Positions 1-8,610 of a stretch of DNA of 36,211 nt are shown here, piece by piece (position 1 is the stretch's first letter; every line of letters begins with the position of its first letter). The notes beneath the pieces were generated by a model. It searched no databases. It saw only the letters and a list, made by a program, of their open reading frames with translations, and had not been told where the DNA came from. Position numbers and translations under genes: made by a program. This stretch comes from Bacteroidota bacterium (GTDB lineage Bacteria; Spirochaetota; Spirochaetia; JABMQR01), in the NCBI GenBank assembly GCA_013202335.1, contig JABMQR010000057.1:1-36211 (forward strand), given 5' to 3'.

Positions 1-30
1 CAGGTTTTGAATCTTGAAGATATTGGTTAA
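1..30 (+). CDS. rpmF: C-terminal end of probable ribosomal protein L32 (partial)
   Basis: The first 30 bases read in frame as QVLNLEDIG followed by TAA. The rest of the gene lies before the window. A terminus of this kind, after a glycine-rich zinc ribbon ending in a GRQV-like run, is common in L32, and rpmF usually precedes acpP or the plsX/fab genes in bacteria. The identity therefore rests on context and a nine-residue tail, so it is tentative. The stop is 22 bases before the acpP start, which would put the two in one operon. Confidence 0.4.
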   Translation, partial: QVLNLEDIG

Positions 31-38
31 TCATTAAT

Positions 39-44
39 AAGGAG
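39..44 (+). promoter_or_regulatory. Shine-Dalgarno site of acpP
   Basis: AAGGAG ends 8 bases before the acpP ATG. It is a strong ribosome binding site, as expected for one of the most abundant proteins in the cell. Confidence 0.7.
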
Positions 45-52
45 ATTAAGTT

Positions 53-286
53 ATGGATGACCTTTTTGCTAAAATGAAAACTTTAATAGCAGAGAAACTG
101 GAAATTGATGAAGAATCAATTGCCTTGGATTCTTCTTTTCGGAAGGATCTTGGTGCCGATAGTCTGGATACATATGAACTTGTATACGCTATCGAAGAAG
201 AGATGGGAATTACTATTCCCGATGAAAAAGCTAATGATTTTGAAACTGTGAAGGATGCTGTAGACTATCTGAAATCACAGCTTTAA
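53..286 (+). CDS. acpP: Acyl carrier protein
   Basis: This 77-residue acidic protein carries growing acyl chains on a phosphopantetheine arm during fatty acid synthesis in the cytoplasm. The attachment site is visible as GADSLDTYEL, with Ser37 as the modified residue. Length and charge are typical of the family. Position 41 is Tyr where Val is more usual (DSLDTVEL). The start is fixed by AAGGAG 8 bases upstream. It lies between a probable rpmF tail and rnc, an arrangement seen in many bacteria that links ribosome, lipid and RNA maturation genes in one transcript. Confidence 0.97.
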   Translation: MDDLFAKMKTLIAEKLEIDEESIALDSSFRKDLGADSLDTYELVYAIEEEMGITIPDEKANDFETVKDAVDYLKSQL

Positions 287-295
287 TATCAGGCA

Positions 296-1045
296 ATGTC
301 TTTGATAAATGAAAAACGGCTTGCGTCCTGTCCAGATATTAATTCGGACAGAAAACGTGAGCTGTTATTATTTGAAAAGCATGTAGGTATAAGGTTCAGG
401 AAGCTCCAGCTTCTGAACCTTGCTTTTTCACACAGATCATACTCTAATGAATATCAAGGCCTCGTTGAAAATAATGAAAAACTGGAATTCCTAGGTGATA
501 GTGTTCTTGGAATGGTTGTAAGTGAGTATCTATATACCCAACTTACAGACATGGATGAGGGGGACTTTGCCAGAATCAAGTCATTTGTTGTTAGTGAGGA
601 CAGCCTTTCTGAAATTGCAAAAAAATTGAAAGTTGATAATTTTATTCTTATCGGTAAGGGTGAAGAATACTCTGGCGGTAGAAATAAAAAAGCTATTTTA
701 GCTGATTGTCTTGAAGCTATAATTGGGGCATATTATCTTGATTCCGGTTTGAAAGCAGTAAAAACGTTCATATTAGCCAGCTTGATTCCTGAAATCAATA
801 AAGTTTTGGCAAATAAACATAAAAAAGATTATAAAACTCTTCTTCAGGAATTTGTGCAAAAAAAATTCAAATCCTATCCCATATATACTGTTGTCAAAAA
901 AACAGGTCCTGATCATGATAAGGTTTTTTGGATTAATGTCGAAGTTAACGGTATGGCCTATGGACCAGGAGAGGGCCGAAATAAAAAAGAAGCTGAACAA
1001 AGTGCCGCAGGGTTAGCGTATCAGAGTATTAATCCTGAAAAGTAG
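296..1045 (+). CDS. rnc: Ribonuclease III
   Basis: RNase III cuts double-stranded RNA and releases rRNA precursors and some mRNAs in the cytoplasm. The protein has 249 residues, close to the usual 220-250. The signature NEKLEFLGDSVL is at residues 60-71, and a second acidic motif (ADCLEAIIGAYYLDSG) supplies the other metal-binding residues. A double-stranded RNA-binding domain fills the C-terminal third, from DYKTLLQEF to the AEQSAAGLAY helix. The gene starts 9 bases after acpP with no strong ribosome binding site, so it is probably translated from the acpP transcript by coupling. It ends facing cca. Confidence 0.96.
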   Translation: MSLINEKRLASCPDINSDRKRELLLFEKHVGIRFRKLQLLNLAFSHRSYSNEYQGLVENNEKLEFLGDSVLGMVVSEYLYTQLTDMDEGDFARIKSFVVSEDSLSEIAKKLKVDNFILIGKGEEYSGGRNKKAILADCLEAIIGAYYLDSGLKAVKTFILASLIPEINKVLANKHKKDYKTLLQEFVQKKFKSYPIYTVVKKTGPDHDKVFWINVEVNGMAYGPGEGRNKKEAEQSAAGLAYQSINPEK

Positions 1046-1078
1046 TCTGCCTGGGCCAATTGTATATAAACTGAAACT

Positions 1079-1117
1079 TCTAAAATAGTTGGGTTAATAT
1101 TTGAAATTTATTTTAGA
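1079..1117. terminator. AT-rich inverted repeat between rnc and cca, possible bidirectional terminator
   Basis: The 9-base arms TCTAAAATA (1079-1087) and TATTTTAGA (1109-1117) are perfectly complementary across a 21-base loop. They lie between two convergent genes, and the right arm covers the cca stop codon. The stem has only one G:C pair at its base and a long loop, so it would be weak. Termination is a guess from position. Confidence 0.2.
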
Positions 1118-2466
1118 TGATATCTTTCATACATTTTATTTGCTATTTTGAGTAAAGTTTCCGTTGTATTAAGAGTAGGATCATCAATGACAGCTTCTAA
1201 CAAAAGTTTAAGAATAGTTCCTAAGACCGGTCCCTTTTTTATTCCTGACTCCATCAAAATCTTACCATTAATTGCTAAATCTGCAATTTTAATTACTGCA
1301 TTGTCAATCAACATACTATTTACACGTTCAATAAGCCCGGGAAGCATCAATCTGTATGGTTTCGTTCCAGTAGCCCCATAAAAATCTGCCTCGCGGAGCA
1401 GAATAAGGTTGTGTATTGAATTAGTTCCAACACGACTTATAAATCGTCTTACTGCAGCATCAGACCAATCAGGTGTATAATTAAACATATGATTACTAAT
1501 GAGATGTATAACTTCTTTACGAAATTGGTTAGAGAATTTTAACCTTCTCAGTATTTTATCAGCTATATCTGCAGAGAGTTCATCATGACCATGAAAAATT
1601 GTTTTATTTTTTTCGAAATCATATTTTTCAGTATCAGGCTTCCCGATATCATGCAAAAGTGCTGCCCATCGAACAAGTACATTTGATTGTGGGGCTCCAT
1701 CGCAACTCCGGCATAAATGACTAAAGGTATCAATCTTATCAGGACCTTTTGCCCCAACTCCTATACAGTCTGTGAGTTCAGGCAGCAAGTATTGCAGGAG
1801 GCCGCATGTTTCCATGGCAAAAAGAGTTATTGAAGGGTATAGAGCTGCAAGGATTTTATTTAATTCTTCCTGAATTCGCTCATATGAAACATGTACAATT
1901 TCTGAACTGCAGGACTCAATTGCAGCAATAGTTTTCTCTTCTATTGAAAAACCCAGAACTGCAGAAAATCTAAATGCCCGCAGCATTCTCAGGCTGTCTT
2001 CACTAAATCGTTCCGAAGGGACTCCTATAGCACGAATTATCTTATTTTTTAGGTCGGAGATACCCTGATGATTGTCCATGAGTTCGCCGGTTAGCGTGTT
2101 TACAGCAAGAGCGTTAATCGTGAAATCACGTCTCTTTAAATCGTCTGTTATGCTTCCAATAAAGTTTACTTCATCCGGATGTCTGGAGTTGGTATAAGCG
2201 CCTTCTGATCTGAATGTGGTAACCTCAAAACCCTCTCCCATAAACATAACGGTAACCGTACCATGTTCAATTCCCGTAGGAATAGTATGATGGAAAAGTG
2301 CTGTGACCTGTTCTGGTGCAGCATTTGTGGCAAAGTCATAATCTTTTACCGCTTTTCCGGCATAAAAATCTCTTACCGCCCCGCCTACAACATATAATTC
2401 AAAAGAGTTATTGTGAAACACATTTGCAAATTTTTTAATTCTGTTCGGAAACTTAAAAGTTTTCAT
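1108..2466 (-). CDS. cca: CCA tRNA nucleotidyltransferase (class II, HD domain)
   Basis: This enzyme adds or repairs the 3' CCA end of tRNAs without a nucleic acid template. From the chosen start it has 452 residues. The nucleotidyltransferase head shows GGAVRD followed by KDYDFATNA, whose two aspartates bind the metals. RRDFTINALA and the EDSLRMLRAFRFSA run follow. An HD domain (WAALLHDIGKP) sits in the C-terminal half, as in many CCA-adding enzymes. The open frame extends upstream to 2586, but those 40 extra residues are hydrophobic and aromatic and unlike the family, so the ATG at 2466-2464 is preferred. A second family member, PcnB-like, is at 16261, which makes the CCA role more likely for this HD-containing copy. 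Confidence 0.85.
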   Translation of the reverse strand: MKTFKFPNRIKKFANVFHNNSFELYVVGGAVRDFYAGKAVKDYDFATNAAPEQVTALFHHTIPTGIEHGTVTVMFMGEGFEVTTFRSEGAYTNSRHPDEVNFIGSITDDLKRRDFTINALAVNTLTGELMDNHQGISDLKNKIIRAIGVPSERFSEDSLRMLRAFRFSAVLGFSIEEKTIAAIESCSSEIVHVSYERIQEELNKILAALYPSITLFAMETCGLLQYLLPELTDCIGVGAKGPDKIDTFSHLCRSCDGAPQSNVLVRWAALLHDIGKPDTEKYDFEKNKTIFHGHDELSADIADKILRRLKFSNQFRKEVIHLISNHMFNYTPDWSDAAVRRFISRVGTNSIHNLILLREADFYGATGTKPYRLMLPGLIERVNSMLIDNAVIKIADLAINGKILMESGIKKGPVLGTILKLLLEAVIDDPTLNTTETLLKIANKMYERYHLK

Positions 2467-2692
2467 TATAAACAGATAAACATTGGGTGGTATTCTTGTC
2501 AATACCGATTGAAAATAATAACAGTAATAGATATATTGTTGTGTAATATGAGATAACTTCAGAATTTTAACATAAAGAAATTTCATTTAGAAGTTTTCGA
2601 TTTGAATGTATGTAAATATCCATGCAAAACAGGTAGATACAAATCTAAAAAAATTCTGTTAAGAATAAAGTTTTCAATTTTTCATTACCTTT

Positions 2693-2698
2693 AGGAGG
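2693..2698 (+). promoter_or_regulatory. Shine-Dalgarno site that sets the TTG start of ileS
   Basis: AGGAGG lies 5 bases before a TTG codon at 2704. No ATG occurs in a usable position nearby, and the IleRS N-terminus begins directly after, so this site decides the non-ATG start. Confidence 0.75.
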
Positions 2699-2703
2699 GT
2701 ATT

Positions 2704-5700
2704 TTGTTCAAGCCGGTAGATACAAAAGTTAATTTCCCAAAAATGGAAGAAAAAATCTTAAAATTCTGGGAAGAAAATAATATATTCCAAAAATCAATTG
2801 ATAACAGAGATGATTGTCAGGAGTATGTTTTTTATGATGGACCTCCTTTTGCAACAGGACTACCTCATTTTGGACATTTTGTACCAGGAACAATTAAGGA
2901 TATTATTCCTCGATATCAAACTATGAAGGGTAAGAAAGTTAATCGTCGATTTGGCTGGGATTGTCATGGCCTGCCTGTCGAGTATGAAATTGAAAAAGAT
3001 TTAGGAATTTCAGGAAAATCTCAGATTGAGGAGTATGGCGTAGCTAAGTTCAATGAACGGTGCAGATCTATCGTTTTGCGTTATACAAATGAGTGGCAGC
3101 AGATTGTTTCAAGGCTGGGTAGATGGGTTGATTTTGAGAATGACTATAAAACAATGGATCTTGATTATATGGAGTCAATTTGGTGGGTTTTTAAGACACT
3201 TTGGGAGAAAGGGCTTGTATATGAAGGCTATAATATACTCCCGTACAGTCCTGCGCTATCTTCTCCATTATCAAATTTTGAAGTAAATCTTGGTGGTTAT
3301 CAGGATGTTCTTGATCCTTCAATTACGGTAAGATTTGCCCTCAAAGAAGAACCAAATACCTATTTTCTGGCATGGACCACAACGCCATGGACATTACCCT
3401 CTAATTTAGCACTGGTTTTAGGACCTGATATTGATTATGTAAAAGTTACGGAAAATGGTGAATCCTACCTATTAGCTGCATCAAAGGTATCTTCTTACTT
3501 TAAAGATGAAACCACTTTTGAAATTACCGGCAGATATAAAGGCACTGATCTGACGGGAATTGAATATGAGCCGCTAATGCCCTTTTTTAACCATCTCGCA
3601 GCAGATGGTGCTTTCAGGACCTTTATTGGTGATTATGTAACTGACGAGGAAGGATGTGGAATTGTTCATACTGCACCTGGTTTTGGTGAAGATGATTATA
3701 GAATTTTACAACCTACTGGAATTCCCGTTGTTTGCCCGATAGATGCAGAGTGCAAATTTACTGAAGAAGTACCAGACTGGAAGGGGCTTTTTGTTAAGGA
3801 TGCGGATGACAGTATCATTGAGTATCTTAAAAAAGCAGGAAAACTGGTTAGAAAAGAAAAAATAAAACATAGTTACCCTTTTTGCTATAGAACAAATGAA
3901 CCGCTTATCTATAGGGCTTTATCTTGCTGGTTTGTTGATGTCACCCAAATAAAATCAGATATGCTCAATGCAAACAATCAAATAAATTGGATTCCTGAAC
4001 ATTTAAAGCAGGGAAGATTTGGAAAATGGCTTGAAGGTGCCAGAGATTGGGCTATTAGCAGGAACAGATACTGGGGTAATCCAATCCCAATATGGAAATG
4101 TGACGGGTCAGACTATCTTGAAGTTATAGGTTCAAGAGAGGAGCTTCAGAAAAAATCCGGAGTAATGGTAGATGACCTTCATAAACACTTTGTAGATGAA
4201 ATAACATGGCCTGGTCCAGATGGAAAAGGTACTATGCGACGTATTCCGGATGTACTTGATTGCTGGTTTGAATCCGGGTCAATGCCGTATGCGCAAAATC
4301 ATTATCCCTTTGAGAATCAGGATTTTATTGAAAATCATTTTCCTGCTGATTTTATCTGTGAAGGTTTAGATCAGACCCGTGGTTGGTTTTATACCTTAAC
4401 AATTATTGCAGCTGGATTATTTAAGAAACCAGCATTCTATAACGTTATTACAAATGGACTTATTTTAGCTGAAGATGGCAAAAAAATGTCTAAATCACTC
4501 CGAAACTACTCAGACCCAATGGAAGTTGTAAATAATTTTGGTGCAGATGCAATGAGATTTTTTCTTATGAATTCTCCCGCGGTACGTGCTGAGGATTTAC
4601 GTTTTTCCGATGATGGTGTTCGTGAAGTTCTAAAAAGTTTTATAATACCATTTTGGAATGCATACAGCTTTTTTGTTACGTATGCGAATATTGATGGTTA
4701 TTCACCTGAAGAATCAATTAAATCTTCCGATTGGATAGAAACGCTTGAGAATCCACTTGATAAATGGTTGATCTCAGAATCTGAACACTTTGTACTTAAA
4801 GTTACGGAGGCTCTGGATGCGTATGAACTGCAAAAAGCCTGTCAGCCAATAGTTGAATTTATCGATTTACTAAACAACTGGTACATCAGGCGTTCAAGAA
4901 GACGATTTTGGCGTTCAGAAAACGATGGTGATAAAATACAGGCATATAATACTCTCTATACAGTTCTCATGAAATTCTGTTTAGTTTCGGCTCCATTTAT
5001 ACCTTTTACTACTGAAGAGATATACCGCAATCTCAAAACCGGTGAAATGGAAGAATCTATCCATCTTTGTGCGTATCCGAAGTATCAGAATAATTTGCGG
5101 GATTTACAGCTTGAATTAAAAATGGCCTTAACAAAACAGACAGTTACCATGGGTAGGGCTTTAAGAAGTATACATGCATTAAAAACACGACAACCGCTTC
5201 AATCATTTTATATAGTAAACAGAGATCAGTCAGAACTTGATATTCTTCAGGAAATGGAAACTATTATCATGCAGGAGCTCAATGTTAAGCAGGTTGAGTA
5301 TCGAACCAAGGAAACTGATCTGGTTTCCTATTCAGCAAAAGCGAATTTTAAGGTTTTAGGAAGATCTTTGGGTAAGGATATGAAGGAAGTTGCCCAATTA
5401 CTGCAGAATATTTCAGGTGAAAAAATTGAAAGAATTCTTGAGGGTGGTTCATTTGATCTCTCCTACTCAAATGGTACTATTACAATAGATTCAGAAGCTA
5501 TTGTCGTTCAGCGTTCTGAAAAAGAGGGAATGAAAGTTCTAAACGAAGGAAAGTTAACTGTTGGGATCGACAGCAGAATCACCCCTGAACTAATACGAGA
5601 AGGAATAGCTCGGGATATAATTAGAAGTGTGCAGAACCTGAGGAAGGAACGGAATCTGGATGTAACAGATCGAATTGCACTACATATTTCAGGACCGGAT

Positions 5701-5853
5701 GAAATACAGACTGCCGTTCAGAATTTTAATGACTATATAAAGCAGGAAACACTAACTGAAAAACTTCATGAAACTGATTTTGGAAATATAAGTATTGTTT
5801 CATGCGGTGAAATTGAAGTTGGTCTGGATATTGAAGCAATAGAGAAAATTTAG
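2704..5853 (+). CDS. ileS: Isoleucyl-tRNA synthetase, eukaryal-like type
   Basis: This cytoplasmic enzyme charges tRNA-Ile with isoleucine and edits misactivated valine. The 1049 residues show a class I Rossmann fold with the HIGH-type motif HFGH at 55-58 and KMSKS at 594-598. An editing insertion lies between them (TWTTTPWTLPSN and GCGIVHTAPGFGEDDY), and an anticodon-binding helical domain follows (WYIRRSRRRFW). The C-terminus lacks the paired cysteines of the zinc finger found in E. coli-type IleRS. These traits, with the DGPPFATGLPHFGH wording, fit the eukaryal-like IleS2 group, known for resistance to pseudomonic acid. Translation starts at TTG after a strong AGGAGG. The upstream gap (2467-2703) must hold divergent promoters for ileS and cca, but no convincing pair could be picked. 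Confidence 0.96.
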   Translation: MFKPVDTKVNFPKMEEKILKFWEENNIFQKSIDNRDDCQEYVFYDGPPFATGLPHFGHFVPGTIKDIIPRYQTMKGKKVNRRFGWDCHGLPVEYEIEKDLGISGKSQIEEYGVAKFNERCRSIVLRYTNEWQQIVSRLGRWVDFENDYKTMDLDYMESIWWVFKTLWEKGLVYEGYNILPYSPALSSPLSNFEVNLGGYQDVLDPSITVRFALKEEPNTYFLAWTTTPWTLPSNLALVLGPDIDYVKVTENGESYLLAASKVSSYFKDETTFEITGRYKGTDLTGIEYEPLMPFFNHLAADGAFRTFIGDYVTDEEGCGIVHTAPGFGEDDYRILQPTGIPVVCPIDAECKFTEEVPDWKGLFVKDADDSIIEYLKKAGKLVRKEKIKHSYPFCYRTNEPLIYRALSCWFVDVTQIKSDMLNANNQINWIPEHLKQGRFGKWLEGARDWAISRNRYWGNPIPIWKCDGSDYLEVIGSREELQKKSGVMVDDLHKHFVDEITWPGPDGKGTMRRIPDVLDCWFESGSMPYAQNHYPFENQDFIENHFPADFICEGLDQTRGWFYTLTIIAAGLFKKPAFYNVITNGLILAEDGKKMSKSLRNYSDPMEVVNNFGADAMRFFLMNSPAVRAEDLRFSDDGVREVLKSFIIPFWNAYSFFVTYANIDGYSPEESIKSSDWIETLENPLDKWLISESEHFVLKVTEALDAYELQKACQPIVEFIDLLNNWYIRRSRRRFWRSENDGDKIQAYNTLYTVLMKFCLVSAPFIPFTTEEIYRNLKTGEMEESIHLCAYPKYQNNLRDLQLELKMALTKQTVTMGRALRSIHALKTRQPLQSFYIVNRDQSELDILQEMETIIMQELNVKQVEYRTKETDLVSYSAKANFKVLGRSLGKDMKEVAQLLQNISGEKIERILEGGSFDLSYSNGTITIDSEAIVVQRSEKEGMKVLNEGKLTVGIDSRITPELIREGIARDIIRSVQNLRKERNLDVTDRIALHISGPDEIQTAVQNFNDYIKQETLTEKLHETDFGNISIVSCGEIEVGLDIEAIEKI

Positions 5854-5878
5854 TAAGGAGCTTTAACTGGGTGAAAAA

Positions 5879-6802
5879 ATGTTTGTAATAAGAAAAACGA
5901 TAAATATATTATTGTTACTTATCCTCATTATTCTACTCTTTACCGGGTGTGTTCATAAAACCCCCTTTCAGGAAGAGCCCTTCTTTTCTTCTTTAGGAAG
6001 AGAGGGAGAATTTGTTATTACGGTAAACCTTGAAAATTCCGGGGATTTAACTGATCAACTACTGGTTTTGCTGCCTGACGATAATGCTGTGGATTATCTT
6101 ACATCAATTACAAACAGACTTTCTGTTTCAGCGATTCTTCCTGTCTATCAAGAGGATGGAACCTATAATACAAGTGAAATTGGTTATTACGGCGCTCTTG
6201 AGGGAAATCTTTCTATGCCGTTATTTCAGACGGTTTTATGTGTTGGTACCGAATGGGAAAAAGTAGTTACTGATTCCTGTTCTTACTGGGAGAACTCTGT
6301 TAATGGATTGCAGATAGCAGTTCCTGAGAATGGAATCGCAATATTCTCACAATACGGGATGGATGAAATCTATCATAAAACTTACGTAAAAAGAGATATT
6401 TTTGTACCATTGGAGATTGCAGAACGTATAAATGATGGTTTAATCGGTCTATATGTTGAAAAACCAAGATACCTTTTCTCTCTTCTGGAAGGTGTTATCC
6501 CCTATACATTACTAGTTAGTATTGAATCTATATGGATTACAGTAGATTCTGACAATGATAGTTATTCGTTGTATGGAGTCATTGAAACTACACAGAAAGC
6601 TGCAACTACAGTTATTAGTTTAACGTTAAAAAAGCAGTATCTTGAGAAAATAAGAAAGCTTGATGAAAAGCCAGAGAACTGGAAAGAATCAATTCTGGTT
6701 GACAATAGTGATGAAATTATAATAAATAATATGGAAATTGATAGTGAAGAGCTGTTAATGCTTATACAAACATTGATCGATATGACGAGCCAGGAGCAAT
6801 AA
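5879..6802 (+). CDS. Predicted lipoprotein of unknown function
   Basis: The family is not recognised. Residues 1-24 form a lipoprotein signal: a short basic start, a long leucine/isoleucine core and the lipobox LFTGC with Cys24 as the lipidated residue. A relaxed lipobox with Phe-Thr-Gly is common in spirochaetes. The remaining 283 residues look like a soluble, mostly beta-rich domain with no catalytic motif that I can name. The gene begins 25 bases after ileS. A GGAG at 5857-5860 is too far from the ATG (18 bases) to be ideal, so expression may rely on coupling or on the weaker GGGTG at 5869-5873. It is followed after 4 bases by the FmdB-like gene, so the three genes are probably co-transcribed. 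Confidence 0.75.
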   Translation: MFVIRKTINILLLLILIILLFTGCVHKTPFQEEPFFSSLGREGEFVITVNLENSGDLTDQLLVLLPDDNAVDYLTSITNRLSVSAILPVYQEDGTYNTSEIGYYGALEGNLSMPLFQTVLCVGTEWEKVVTDSCSYWENSVNGLQIAVPENGIAIFSQYGMDEIYHKTYVKRDIFVPLEIAERINDGLIGLYVEKPRYLFSLLEGVIPYTLLVSIESIWITVDSDNDSYSLYGVIETTQKAATTVISLTLKKQYLEKIRKLDEKPENWKESILVDNSDEIIINNMEIDSEELLMLIQTLIDMTSQEQ

Positions 6803-6806
6803 TACA

Positions 6807-7091
6807 ATGCCTACTTATGATTATATATGTAAAGAGTGTGACCATGAATTTGAACTTTTTCAGGGTATTCACGATGATGTAGTAAAATCTTGTCCCGAAT
6901 GCAGCGGACTTGTCAGAAGAATTATTTCTGGTGGTGCCGGAATTATTTTTAAAGGCAGCGGATTCTATGTCACAGATAATAAAACCGGTGAATCAAATTC
7001 TAATTCAGTTGCTAATTCTAAATCAGAAGCACCTAAGCAAGAGAAGGTTTCTGAAAAAAAGAAAGAGACCGCAAAATCGGATAAATCATAG
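6807..7091 (+). CDS. FmdB-family zinc ribbon protein
   Basis: The 94-residue protein opens with MPTYDYICKECDHEFELF and continues with CPECSG, giving the CxxC...CxxC zinc ribbon typical of the FmdB/CxxC_CXXC_SSSS family. The GGAGIIFKGSGFYVTD stretch is also characteristic. The C-terminal 30 residues are a low-complexity tail rich in Ser, Lys and Glu. The family was named for a regulator of formamidase and amidase genes, but its role in most bacteria is unknown. AGGAG at 6792-6796, inside the end of the lipoprotein gene, is the likely ribosome binding site. A regulatory role is not shown by the sequence. Confidence 0.85.
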   Translation: MPTYDYICKECDHEFELFQGIHDDVVKSCPECSGLVRRIISGGAGIIFKGSGFYVTDNKTGESNSNSVANSKSEAPKQEKVSEKKKETAKSDKS

Positions 7092-7154
7092 AATTTATTA
7101 CGAATGACCTATTAGGCGCCAATATACTTCCGGTCATAAGTGCTATTTTCTATA

Positions 7155-7182
7155 TTGACTTTGTTTAAAAATATAATACTAT
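7155..7182 (+). promoter_or_regulatory. Sigma70-like promoter of the B12 radical SAM gene
   Basis: TTGACT (7155-7160) is separated by 16 bases from TACTAT (7177-7182). An overlapping TATAAT at 7172-7177 is too close to this -35 box (11 bases). A start of transcription near 7189 would leave only a few bases before the ATG at 7196, so the mRNA would be nearly leaderless, in agreement with the missing ribosome binding site. Confidence 0.45.
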
Positions 7183-7192
7183 TAAAATAGTA
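7177..7192. repeat. Perfect palindrome over the -10 box, operator candidate
   Basis: TACTATT (7177-7183) and AATAGTA (7186-7192) are exact reverse complements with a 2-base centre. The element covers the proposed -10 box and ends 4 bases before the start codon of the radical SAM gene, where a bound protein would block transcription. In AT-rich DNA such a palindrome can arise by chance. Confidence 0.35.
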
Positions 7193-7195
7193 GTT

Positions 7196-8593
7196 ATGAA
7201 AGTATTATTAGTTGCCCCGCATGCCAAACTTATTGGTTATAGTCGCCTCTTTAATCAGACCGATGATATTAACCTTGGTTTACTTTCTATTGAAGCTGCC
7301 TGCAGGCAAAAGGGTCATGAGACACGAGTTGTTCTTCTTTCCGAAGAAAATACTGAATCAATTATAAAAGAATTCAATCCTGATGTTGTCGGAATTACCT
7401 CTCTAACCCCCACTTATTGTACTGCCCTGAGTATTGGCAAACGAATCAAAAAAATAGATCCGGGTATTATTACGGTCTATGGCGGACATCATGTATCTGC
7501 GCTTCCGGAGGAAACTTTAGCTGATGAGGCAGTAGATTATGTGGTCAGAGGGGAGGGAGAAGAGGCGTTCCCAATGCTGCTTGAAGCGCTGCAGCATGGA
7601 GAAAAGACCCCTGATATTGAGGGTGTGTGTTATTCCCTTGAGGGACGGGCAATGCATACCGAAACCAAGGCTGTAGTGCAGGATCTGGATGCTCTTCCGT
7701 TCATGGTTCAAGATATCCTTAATAATGAGCGGGTTTTTATTGTGAGCAGCAGAGGCTGCCCATTTAAATGCGACTTTTGTTCAGTAGGGTCCTTTTATGA
7801 CCGACAGTGGAGAAAGCGGAGCGTTGAGAGCATCATCAGTGAGCTTGAATTCAACGAAAAAAAGAGGAAATCTATAGGGAAAAAGCTGACTTTAGTAGAT
7901 TTTCGTGATGATAACCTTACAGTTGACAGCACACGGCTCTATCAACTTTGTGAAGGGATCAAGGATAAAGGATGGGAATTTACCTGGCACTGCCAGAGCC
8001 GTGTTGATACGCTGGTTAAACATCCACTACTGCTGAACAAGATGACTGACAGCGGCTGTTCTATCATGGCCCTCGGGCTGGAGAGTGGACTTCAAGAGAT
8101 CCTGGATAGTTATAAAAAGGGGATTTCCTTTGAGCAGTCGGTGAAAGCGGCTTCTCTGCTCGCAAGTCAAAAGGTCCTTCATATTTGGTATGCAATGCTG
8201 GGAAGCGGAAATGATTTGGATACCCCTGAATTATTGAAAAAAAATATAGAGGCTATTGCAGCCTTTCCTTTCGACCTGCTTCAGGTTTCCCTGCTCACAC
8301 CCTTTCCCGGAACTCCTCTCTATAACCGTCTTTCTGCAGAGGGACGGCTGCTTCACCGCAACTGGGACCTTTATGACGGGCTTCACTGCGTATATCAGCC
8401 TAAAGGAATTGATCCTGCCGATATGGAGAAAGCGTTTCTGTGGGCATATCGAAAGATATTTATCCAGTCAGGGATTCGCCGCATTATCCGTACAATCCGC
8501 TGTTCAAGACCTTTTTGGGGCAACACCATCAATCCCCTCAGCCTGCTGCGCATAGTACGGGATATGGTTGTGCTAAAAAAAGATATATTTTAA
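7196..8593 (+). CDS. B12-binding radical SAM protein, probably laterally acquired
   Basis: The protein has 465 residues. Residues 1 to about 140 form a cobalamin-binding Rossmann domain (KVLLVAPHA, DVVGITSLTPTY, GGHHVSALPEE, VRGEGEEAFP). A radical SAM domain follows, with the cluster motif CPFKCDFC at C188, C192 and C195. The C-terminal third ends in a basic run rich in Ile and Arg. Relatives of this class (BchE, HpnJ, HpnP and many unassigned ones) carry out methylation, ring formation or cyclisation on unactivated carbon. The substrate here cannot be inferred. The start lacks a ribosome binding site. Base composition is unlike the neighbours: 66 of 120 bases are G or C at 8281-8400, against 37 of 120 at 4381-4500 in ileS. 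This suggests transfer from a richer-GC genome. It ends 17 bases from the convergent thiI. Confidence 0.85.
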   Translation: MKVLLVAPHAKLIGYSRLFNQTDDINLGLLSIEAACRQKGHETRVVLLSEENTESIIKEFNPDVVGITSLTPTYCTALSIGKRIKKIDPGIITVYGGHHVSALPEETLADEAVDYVVRGEGEEAFPMLLEALQHGEKTPDIEGVCYSLEGRAMHTETKAVVQDLDALPFMVQDILNNERVFIVSSRGCPFKCDFCSVGSFYDRQWRKRSVESIISELEFNEKKRKSIGKKLTLVDFRDDNLTVDSTRLYQLCEGIKDKGWEFTWHCQSRVDTLVKHPLLLNKMTDSGCSIMALGLESGLQEILDSYKKGISFEQSVKAASLLASQKVLHIWYAMLGSGNDLDTPELLKKNIEAIAAFPFDLLQVSLLTPFPGTPLYNRLSAEGRLLHRNWDLYDGLHCVYQPKGIDPADMEKAFLWAYRKIFIQSGIRRIIRTIRCSRPFWGNTINPLSLLRIVRDMVVLKKDIF

Positions 8594-8610
8594 CCTACAG
8601 CCGTGAAATT

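Noticed and set aside
2467..2586. N-terminal extension of cca by 40 residues
   Set aside because: It is rich in Tyr, Ile and Phe and unlike the family, whose conserved region begins soon after the ATG at 2466.
7104..7137. ATGACC...GGTCAT inverted repeat as a terminator after the FmdB gene
   Set aside because: Only 6-base arms with a 22-base loop and no T-run after it; too weak for a terminator.
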